DNA of 12,665 nt. It comes from an uncultured Atopobium sp. (GTDB lineage Bacteria > Actinomycetota > Coriobacteriia > Coriobacteriales > Atopobiaceae). The position numbers were made by a program, and so were the translations under genes. Within the stretch, counting starts at the first letter, position 1. Each line of letters opens with the position of its first letter. The stretch is from the NCBI GenBank assembly GCA_900555335.1, contig USKU01000032.1, forward strand, positions 1 to 12,665, written 5' to 3'. The notes below the pieces were generated by a model, which saw nothing but the letters and a program-made list of their open reading frames with translations, was not told the DNA's origin and ran no database searches. Below, one piece after another: positions 1 to 5,272 of this stretch.

Positions 1-1640
1 GAGATCTTCTCGTCCTTAGCAATAGATGCAAGTCGACCAATAAAGTACTGCTCAACCTGAGACTGAACGGACTCGTCAACAGCGAGACCTTGCTGACGAT
101 AGAGCTCCAGAGAGCTTGCAATAAGCTTCTTGAGGTCAAGGTGTGCCGTTGAGCGGACCAGTGCAATGACGCCAATTGCTGCACGACGAACAGCGTAAGG
201 ATCGGAAGAGCCGGTTGGTGGTTCGTTGATAGCAAAGATGCCGCAGATGGTATCAAGCTTGTCAGCAATAGCTACAAAGCGACCAATCTGGCCACTTGGG
301 AGCTCGTCGCCGGCAAAGCGAGGACGATAATGCTCGCGAATAGCTGCAGCTACATCGCTCTTCTCGCCAGCTGCCTCTGCGTAGTAGCCACCCATAACGC
401 CCTGCTGGCTGGTGAACTCGACAACTGCCTGGCTGACAAGGTCTGCCTTAGCTAGATGAGCGGCGCGAGCAGCAAGCTCTGCCTCTTCTTTGCTGGAAGT
501 CTCGTCGAGCGCAATCTCTGCAGCAAGAGCCTCCATACGCTGGGTCTTCTGCAGAACGGTGCCAAGCTTCTCCTGGAAGACAACGGTCTCTAGACGCTGA
601 ACAAACTCATCAAGCGTATGTTTCAAGTCCTCCTCAAAGAAGAACTTAGCGTCGTCGAGACGAGCACGAACAACACGCTCGTTACCGTCAATGACGCGCT
701 CTGCACAAGATGGATCTGCGTTTGAAACCACAATAAATTCGCGAGTCAGCTTACCTTCAGCGTCATAGATTGGGAAATAGCGCTGGTTGGAAAGCATGGA
801 CTCAGTAATAATCTCTGAAGGAACGTTAAGGAATTCCTCGTCAAAGGTACCCACAAGAACCTGAGGCCACTCAGTTAGGTTAATGACTTCCTCAAAGACC
901 TTCTCTGGCATATCAACGTGAGATCCTGGACGAGCAGCCTCAACCTCTTTAATGCCAGCGAGAATAACTTCTTTGCGCTGCTCCTGAAGCAAAACACCAG
1001 CGTTTTTGAGAACCTGCTCATAGTCAGCTGGACTTGCTACCTCATGGTAACCAGGACCAAGAACACGGTGGCCCTGGGTGGTGTTTGAGCTCGTTACATC
1101 AGCGTACGTAACAGGAACAATCTCAGAACCAAAAAGGGCGCACAGCCAGCGAACAGGACGAACATAGCGCTCGTGGAAAGAGCCCCAGCGCTGGCTGCGA
1201 GGCCAGTCAAGAGCAGCAATCCAAGAAGTTGCCAGCTCAGAGAGGATCTTTGTAGCAGGAACTGAAGGAATATTGAGCTCTGCAAAGACGTACTCATGAC
1301 CGTCAGTGTCTACACGACGAGTCAGCGCACCAGCATTTACACCGCACTTACGAGCAAATCCCTCAGCAGCCTTGGTTGGATTGCCCTCTGCATCAAAAGC
1401 AATCTCTGCCTTAGGACCACGCTTGACCTCGGAAATCTCTTCTGTAGCCTCAGCAACGTCCTTTACATAGGCAGTTAAACGACGAGGTGTCGAGAGGATC
1501 TTAACCTCTCCAAATGACAAACCAGAGTCTTTAAGTCCGGAAACGACAAGCTTATTGAACTGAGCAATAGCTTTCTGCAATGGAGCAGAAGGCATCTCTT
1601 CAGATCCAATCTCAAAAAGGAAGTCTCTAACCTCAGCCAT
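1..1640 (-). CDS. glyS: Glycyl-tRNA synthetase beta subunit, 3' end cut by window
   Basis: Beta chain of the heterotetrameric glycyl-tRNA synthetase, which with GlyQ charges tRNA-Gly in the cytoplasm. The minus-strand frame from the ATG at 1640 stays open to the window edge, giving 546 residues of a family usually near 690, so the C-terminal anticodon-binding region lies outside. The protein opens MAEVRDFLFEIGSEEMPS, the typical GlyS N-terminus. Around residues 433-447 it has the HD-domain-like EHYRPRFAGDELP segment, followed by FVAIADKLDTICGIFAI, both hallmarks of GlyS. The ATG directly abuts the glyQ stop (TAA then ATG), and a strong AGGAGGAGG ribosome site sits inside the glyQ 3' end (about 1648-1657). 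This arrangement fits coupled synthesis of the two subunits. Family assignment is near certain; only completeness is unknown. Confidence 0.96.
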   Translation of the reverse strand, partial: MAEVRDFLFEIGSEEMPSAPLQKAIAQFNKLVVSGLKDSGLSFGEVKILSTPRRLTAYVKDVAEATEEISEVKRGPKAEIAFDAEGNPTKAAEGFARKCGVNAGALTRRVDTDGHEYVFAELNIPSVPATKILSELATSWIAALDWPRSQRWGSFHERYVRPVRWLCALFGSEIVPVTYADVTSSNTTQGHRVLGPGYHEVASPADYEQVLKNAGVLLQEQRKEVILAGIKEVEAARPGSHVDMPEKVFEEVINLTEWPQVLVGTFDEEFLNVPSEIITESMLSNQRYFPIYDAEGKLTREFIVVSNADPSCAERVIDGNERVVRARLDDAKFFFEEDLKHTLDEFVQRLETVVFQEKLGTVLQKTQRMEALAAEIALDETSSKEEAELAARAAHLAKADLVSQAVVEFTSQQGVMGGYYAEAAGEKSDVAAAIREHYRPRFAGDELPSGQIGRFVAIADKLDTICGIFAINEPPTGSSDPYAVRRAAIGVIALVRSTAHLDLKKLIASSLELYRQQGLAVDESVQSQVEQYFIGRLASIAKDEKI

Positions 1641-2555
1641 TTAAGCCACCTCCTCCTGAGTAGTTGATGCAGGTGCTTTCTTGGAAGCAACCTCCTCCAA
1701 ATACGATTCGCAGCATGCCTTAGCAACGGTGCGAACGCGAAGAATATAGTTAGCTCTCTCAACAGCAGAAAGAGCACCTCGAGAGTCAAGCAAGTTAAAT
1801 GCATGGCTGCACTTCATAACGCAGTCATATGCAGGTAGTGGAAGCTTGCGCTCAAGGCAGCTGTGGCACTCTGCCTCATACTCGTCGAACTTCTCGCGCA
1901 TAAGCTCAATATTGGCTACCTCAAAGTTATAGGTTGAGAACTCGCGCTCGTTCTCAAGGAATACCTGGCCATAGGTCATTGGAGTGCCGTCTGGCAGGTA
2001 GCTCCAGACCAGGTCATAGACGGAATCAACACCTTGAGCATACATAGCAATACGCTCAAGACCATAGGTAATCTCTACAGGAACAGGATCTACCTCAATG
2101 CCACCTACCTGCTGGAAGTACGTGAACTGAGTAACCTCCATGCCGTTGAGCCAGACCTCCCAGCCAAGACCCCAAGCGCCAAGTGTTGGGCTCTCCCAGT
2201 CGTCCTCAACAAAGCGAACGTCATGGTCTTTTGGATCAAGGCCAATAGCAGCAAGTGAGCCAAGATAGAGATCTTGAGAGTCTGCAGGAGATGGCTTGAG
2301 CAAGACCTGGAACTGATAGTAATGCTGCAAGCGGTTGGGGTTCTCGCCATAGCGTCCATCAGCAGGACGACGACAAGGCTGTGGATAGCAGGTACGCCAG
2401 GCGTCAGGGCCAAGTGAGCGCAGGATAGTTGCGGTATGGAAGGTACCAGCACCTACCTCAGAGTCGTATGGCTGCATGACCGTGCAACCTTTTTCTGCCC
2501 AGTAGTGTTCAAGGGTCAAAATCATATCTTGAAACGTTAGTGGTGTTGCGCCCAT
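1641..2555 (-). CDS. glyQ: Glycyl-tRNA synthetase alpha subunit
   Basis: Catalytic alpha chain of class II glycyl-tRNA synthetase; it activates glycine with ATP and, with GlyS, charges tRNA-Gly. At 304 residues it has the family's normal length. Visible hallmarks are LTFQDMILTLEHYWAEKGC near the N-terminus, QPYDSEVGAGTFHTAT (28-43), GRYGENPNRLQHYYQFQV (67-84), the VTQFTYFQQVGG strand (141-152) and class II motif 3 in YGLERIAMYAQG (164-175) with its conserved arginine. The start is the ATG at 2555, with a GAGAGAAAG purine stretch a few bases upstream. It follows lepB after 33 bases and runs straight into glyS with no spacer. Two-chain GlyRS is typical of many bacteria and of Coriobacteriia, whereas many other Actinomycetota use the single-chain type, which supports the taxonomic guess. 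The 3' third of the protein has no unusual features. Confidence 0.98.
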   Translation of the reverse strand: MGATPLTFQDMILTLEHYWAEKGCTVMQPYDSEVGAGTFHTATILRSLGPDAWRTCYPQPCRRPADGRYGENPNRLQHYYQFQVLLKPSPADSQDLYLGSLAAIGLDPKDHDVRFVEDDWESPTLGAWGLGWEVWLNGMEVTQFTYFQQVGGIEVDPVPVEITYGLERIAMYAQGVDSVYDLVWSYLPDGTPMTYGQVFLENEREFSTYNFEVANIELMREKFDEYEAECHSCLERKLPLPAYDCVMKCSHAFNLLDSRGALSAVERANYILRVRTVAKACCESYLEEVASKKAPASTTQEEVA

Positions 2556-2588
2556 GATGTTCTTTCTCTCAAATGTCCGACGTAAGTA

Positions 2589-3143
2589 CTATAGCCCGCG
2601 AGCATGGTCAAAGGGCCAGAAAATAAACATTGCCTTAGAGGTCACGGTAGAAACCGCAACTGCTCCAAAATATCTGGAATCAAGCGAGTTTGTTCTGTTA
2701 TCCCCCATAACAAAAATATGACCTGCAGGAACAGTATACGGATAATTCTGAATTACGGCACCCGTGCGATCTGCAAGAGAATAGGTTGGCTTGCCTTCAG
2801 TATAAGGCTCGTCCATAAGCTGACCGTCAACATACACAGCACCGTCGCGCAAATCTACCGTTTGACCTGCTGTAGCAATGACGCGCTTAACTAAAAGCGT
2901 ATCGGGATTCTGAGGGCTGGTGAAGGTAACCACATCACCTGCTTGCGGAGTACCGCCAAATCGATAGGTAAGCTTCTCTCCTACCAAACGATCCCCCAGC
3001 TGGATGGTATTGAGCATGGACCCTGTTGGAACCTCATATACCTCAGCGACAAACGTTCTAATAAAAAACGCCAGTGCAACAGCAACTGCAACAATTACCA
3101 GGTATTCAAAAATTTCAAGTACTTTGGAATGTCCACTACTCAT
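2589..3143 (-). CDS. lepB: Signal peptidase I
   Basis: Membrane-bound type I signal peptidase that removes signal peptides from exported preproteins. From the ATG at 3143 the product is 184 residues. A single N-terminal membrane segment (about residues 11-30) is followed by an extracytoplasmic catalytic domain. The Ser/Lys dyad is visible: Ser42 in PTGSML and Lys86 in LLVKRVIATAG. The conserved GDNRTNSLDSRYFG box is at 147-160. The start is uncertain: the frame reaches a TTG at 3167, with GTG 3152 and ATG 3149 as other options. ATG 3143 was preferred because a GGGTG lies six bases upstream; the other candidates lack a placed ribosome site. With this start the gene overlaps the 3' end of trmD by 8 bases, suggesting coupling. 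In many genomes rplS sits between trmD and lepB; it is absent here. Confidence 0.95.
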   Translation of the reverse strand: MSSGHSKVLEIFEYLVIVAVAVALAFFIRTFVAEVYEVPTGSMLNTIQLGDRLVGEKLTYRFGGTPQAGDVVTFTSPQNPDTLLVKRVIATAGQTVDLRDGAVYVDGQLMDEPYTEGKPTYSLADRTGAVIQNYPYTVPAGHIFVMGDNRTNSLDSRYFGAVAVSTVTSKAMFIFWPFDHARGL

Positions 3144-3885
3144 CGTCATCACCCGACTGCTGATCAAGTTCTGCTAGATATGCTTTGTCCTTCTCAGTGA
3201 GTTGAGCGCTCTCTAAGAGGTCTGGACGCCACGCACGAGTGCGAGCAAGTGCAGATTGTCGTCTCCAGACTGCTACCGCTCCGTGGTCTCCTGAAAGAAG
3301 CACAGACGGAACTTCTCGCCCCTCAAAATTTGCTGGTCGCGTGTACTGAGCATACTCAAGAAGGCCATCGTCAGAGAATGACTCATCCTGTGAGCTCATC
3401 TCATCGCCAAGCGCACCAGGAAGCAAGCGCACAACCGAGTCAATCACGGTAAGCGCAGGAAGCTCTCCGCCCGTCAGCACGTAATCTCCCAGAGAAATAA
3501 CGTCATCTGCCAGCTCATAGACGCGCTCGTCCATGCCCTCATAGCGGCCACAAACAAACAGAATGCGTTCTTTTAGAGAAAACTCTTGGGCGATAGCCTG
3601 AGAATACGGCCTACCAACTGGCGAGAAAAACACCACGTGGGGCTTGGCATCTGCCTGACCAGAAATCTCTCGAACTGCCTCAAAAATAGGAGCAGGCTTC
3701 ATAAGCATGCCTTGTCCGCCACCAAAAGGAGCATCATCTACCGTACGATGCCTATCATGCGTCCAGTCACGCAAGTCATGTGCATAGAACTCAAAAATAT
3801 TTGCCTTTTGAGCCCTGCCCATAATAGAAGCATTTAAATAGGGCGAGAAGACCTCAGGAAATACTGAGAGCGTTTCTAGACGCAT
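3136..3885 (-). CDS. trmD: tRNA (guanine-37-N1)-methyltransferase
   Basis: SPOUT-class methyltransferase that makes m1G37 next to the anticodon of tRNAs reading CNN codons, using S-adenosylmethionine, and so prevents +1 frameshifting. From the ATG at 3885 it is 249 residues, the usual size. It begins MRLETLSVFPEVFSPYL. It contains the GGGQGM substrate-loop segment (about 55-60), the CGRYEGMDERV knot strand (112-122) and the YVLTGGELPALTVIDSVVRLLPG cofactor-binding knot (135-157), then YTRP (181-184). A GTG at 3894 would add three residues, but the AGGTGAG ribosome site ends four bases before the ATG, favouring the latter. It starts one base beyond the rimM stop and its own stop overlaps the lepB start. 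The C-terminus ends in a short acidic run (SGDDDE), outside the conserved fold. Confidence 0.97.
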   Translation of the reverse strand: MRLETLSVFPEVFSPYLNASIMGRAQKANIFEFYAHDLRDWTHDRHRTVDDAPFGGGQGMLMKPAPIFEAVREISGQADAKPHVVFFSPVGRPYSQAIAQEFSLKERILFVCGRYEGMDERVYELADDVISLGDYVLTGGELPALTVIDSVVRLLPGALGDEMSSQDESFSDDGLLEYAQYTRPANFEGREVPSVLLSGDHGAVAVWRRQSALARTRAWRPDLLESAQLTEKDKAYLAELDQQSGDDDE

Positions 3886-3886
3886 G

Positions 3887-4408
3887 CTACTCACCTAACC
3901 TAAGAAGGCCCTGAGGAATTGAGACGGTAATGAAGCCCTCGGCTGAGGCCTCTTTGATAAATTCATCCACGGCAGGCATCAGCACCTGTCCAAAAGGCCC
4001 CTCAATGACCCACACATTTTGTGTAGGTCCAACAAGAACCTCTGTAATTTCACCCAGAGAACCATGTTCTGTATCACGTACTTCTCTACCCACAAGTAGA
4101 GAAACATTTACCAGACCAAAGTTTTCTGGAAGACAATCTTCTTCTACCAGAAGCGTTTTACCAACAAGCTCTTCTGCATCAGAGATGGTAGTTACATCTT
4201 CAAAAGTGACAAGACTACCTTCTCTATCATCTGACTCAACAGAGACAACTGAGAACTTCCTTGGTCCCTTAAGCGCAGGCGGAACAGGAACAACTGTCAT
4301 GCCTTCAGCTATAAGAGAAGGAAGGCTGTGAACGGGAACCGTCACAACCTCCCCTCTTTTACCATGCGTTTTAACAATTTGAGCAATTGCTCGCCAGTGT
4401 TTACGCAA
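3887..4408 (-). CDS. rimM: 16S rRNA processing protein RimM
   Basis: Ribosome maturation factor that binds S19 and helps assemble the head of the 30S subunit. It has 173 residues, the normal size. The N-terminal beta-barrel domain carries IAQIVKTHGKRGEVVTVPV (8-26). The C-terminal PRC barrel includes LVGREVRDTEHGSLGEITEVL and then VLMPAVDEFIKEA, both typical of RimM. The start is a TTG at 4408, the only start codon in frame before an upstream stop that still leaves the conserved N-terminus complete. It lies two bases after the khpA stop with no strong ribosome site, so translation probably depends on ribosomes finishing khpA. rimM next to trmD and rpsP is the classic bacterial arrangement. 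Confidence 0.94.
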   Translation of the reverse strand: MRKHWRAIAQIVKTHGKRGEVVTVPVHSLPSLIAEGMTVVPVPPALKGPRKFSVVSVESDDREGSLVTFEDVTTISDAEELVGKTLLVEEDCLPENFGLVNVSLLVGREVRDTEHGSLGEITEVLVGPTQNVWVIEGPFGQVLMPAVDEFIKEASAEGFITVSIPQGLLRLGE

Positions 4409-4410
4409 AA

Positions 4411-4713
4411 TTAGCCTACAACCTCGACATCAACAGAGGTGCCAACACGCTGGCCAAGAGCACGAGCCAAAGTACGAATAGCCTTAATGGTTCTACCCTT
4501 GCGGCCGATGACACGTCCAGCGTCTTCCTCAGAGCAAGAAACCTCAATCAAGGCTCCATCCTCGCGATCGGTGACGTCGAGTGCAACAGCATCTTCATTA
4601 TCGACAAGACCACAAACGATGTACTCAACAAGGTCAGCAACCTTGTCAGAAGGCATCTCCTGAATGTCTTGATCGACAGCGTCTACCTCAGTGGGCTCTG
4701 TGAATTCAGACAC
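4411..4713 (-). CDS. khpA: KH-domain RNA-binding protein (KhpA family)
   Basis: Small single-KH-domain protein of the KhpA (YlqC) family. Known members bind RNA, often with KhpB/Jag, and influence cell elongation and transcript stability. It has 100 residues from a GTG at 4713. The core runs from VADLVEYIVCGLVD (25-38) to the end, and the nucleic-acid-binding GxxG loop is visible as GRKG (70-73) within AGRVIGRKGRTIKAIRTLA. Family members are often nearer 75-80 residues, so the first 20, rich in Asp and Glu, form an acidic extension. An in-frame ATG (codon 20, near 4656) would give the short form, but its CAGGAG abuts the codon with no spacing, so the GTG is preferred. The gene begins three bases after the rpsP stop. 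The rpsP-khpA-rimM-trmD order is widely conserved. Confidence 0.92.
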   Translation of the reverse strand: MSEFTEPTEVDAVDQDIQEMPSDKVADLVEYIVCGLVDNEDAVALDVTDREDGALIEVSCSEEDAGRVIGRKGRTIKAIRTLARALGQRVGTSVDVEVVG

Positions 4714-4716
4714 GAT

Positions 4717-5085
4717 TTACTCAGCCTCTGGAGCCTCGGACTCCTCAGCAGCTGCGGCAGCAGCCTCAGCAGCAGCCTCTGCAGCTGCAGCAGCCTTTGC
4801 CTGTGCCTTCTTGGAGAGCTTGGTCTTCTTCTCTGCAACTGGAGCACCAGTACGAGCAATCTCAATGAGGTGAGAAACTGCGCTTGTTGGCTGAGCGCCC
4901 TTTGCTACCCACTCGTCAACCTTCTCGAGGTTGATATCAATCGTCTTTGGGCTAGTCAGTGGGTTATAACGACCGACTTCTTCAATGTAACGACCATCGC
5001 GAGGCATGCGACCATCAGCGACAACTACGCGATAGTACGGACGCTTCTTGGCACCGTGACGGGCCAGACGAATCTTAACTGCCAA
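4717..5085 (-). CDS. rpsP: 30S ribosomal protein S16
   Basis: S16, an early-assembling small-subunit protein that contacts 16S rRNA. The true start is judged to be the TTG at 5085. It yields MAVKIRLARHGAKKRPYYRV, the textbook S16 N-terminus, and a GGAGGAG site (5092-5098) lies six bases upstream. An in-frame ATG at 5100 overlaps that site and would add five non-homologous residues, and the frame reaches back to 5346 without conserved sequence. The product is 122 residues against about 80-90 for the minimal family. The S16 fold ends near residue 82 (SHLIEIARTGAPV). It is followed by a Lys-rich stretch and then an Ala/Glu-rich tail (about 94-122), as seen in actinobacterial S16 proteins. It is the first gene of the left operon. 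ffh, often upstream of rpsP, is not there; a divergent polymerase gene is. Confidence 0.95.
   Translation of the reverse strand: MAVKIRLARHGAKKRPYYRVVVADGRMPRDGRYIEEVGRYNPLTSPKTIDINLEKVDEWVAKGAQPTSAVSHLIEIARTGAPVAEKKTKLSKKAQAKAAAAAEAAAEAAAAAAEESEAPEAE
4732..4806 (-). repeat. Alanine-codon low-complexity tract in rpsP tail
   Basis: An imperfect array of GCN (mostly GCT/GCA) codons with interspersed GAG/GAA encodes the Ala/Glu-rich tail of S16. On the plus strand it reads as repeated CAGC units. Because it is a triplet array, length changes would keep the frame. It is low complexity rather than a clean tandem repeat. Confidence 0.6.
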
Positions 5086-5091
5086 TGAAAA

Positions 5092-5098
5092 CTCCTCC
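5092..5098 (-). promoter_or_regulatory. Ribosome binding site deciding the rpsP start
   Basis: GGAGGAG on the minus strand is followed by a six-base spacer (TTTTCA) and the TTG at 5085. The ATG at 5100 is immediately upstream of, and read through, this site, so it cannot be served by it. This site is the reason for choosing a TTG start for S16. Confidence 0.85.
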
Positions 5099-5104
5099 AT
5101 ACGA

Positions 5105-5137
5105 GCGGTGCCTCGGATGTTAGATGGGCTGCACCGC
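5105..5137 (-). other. Inverted repeat in the rpsP leader
   Basis: GCGGTGC at 5105-5111 and GCACCGC at 5131-5137 form a perfect seven-base stem around a 19-base loop, just upstream of the rpsP ribosome site. It is not followed by a T-run in either direction, so it is not an intrinsic terminator. A role in leader-based control of the S16 operon is possible but unproven. Confidence 0.45.
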
Positions 5138-5230
5138 AAAGCCACAAATCGGGTTACAAGTGTACAACAACGCATTAACCTCGAAAAGTATAAATTTGCT
5201 CTCTTCAAAAAGTACTCGTAATTTATGTAT

Positions 5231-5266
5231 GAAACACTTGTTCTATTTGTACAAAAAGTATACACT
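5231..5266 (+). promoter_or_regulatory. Putative dinB promoter with LexA-like inverted repeat
   Basis: TTGTTC (5238-5243) and TACACT (5261-5266) are separated by 17 bases, a standard spacing although the -35 is weak (three of six). Transcription would start near 5272-5273, at the dinB ATG itself, giving a leaderless message; consistent with this, no ribosome site precedes the ATG. AAAC-N4-GTTC (5232-5243) overlaps the -35 and matches seven of eight positions of the GAAC-N4-GTTC SOS box of Bacillus and Actinomycetota, which would suit a damage-inducible polymerase. Both readings are inferences. Confidence 0.35.
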
Positions 5267-5272
5267 ATTTCT

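Larger units (their letters stand above)
5086..5272. promoter_or_regulatory. Divergent intergenic region between rpsP and dinB
   Basis: This 187-base AT-rich region is the longest gene-free stretch in the window and must hold the promoters for both the leftward rpsP operon and rightward dinB. It contains a TATACT hexamer on the minus strand (5187-5192), usable as a -10 for rpsP with a leader of roughly 90 bases, though no good -35 is seen at 16-18 bases. It also holds two TGTACA palindromes (5161-5166 and 5248-5253), the second within the 10-base perfect palindrome TTTGTACAAA. A GC-rich inverted repeat lies close to rpsP. The promoter assignments are by eye only. Confidence 0.6.

Noticed and set aside
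4387..5088. A 233-codon open frame on the plus strand opposite khpA and rpsP
   Set aside because: It is Ser/Leu-rich low-complexity sequence produced by reading the alanine-codon tract and KH gene in antisense. It has no ribosome site or recognisable motif, and both opposite genes are certain.
5187..5218. TTGAAG plus TATACT as a full rpsP promoter on the minus strand
   Set aside because: The two hexamers are only ten bases apart, far short of the usual 16-18. Only the -10-like hexamer was mentioned.
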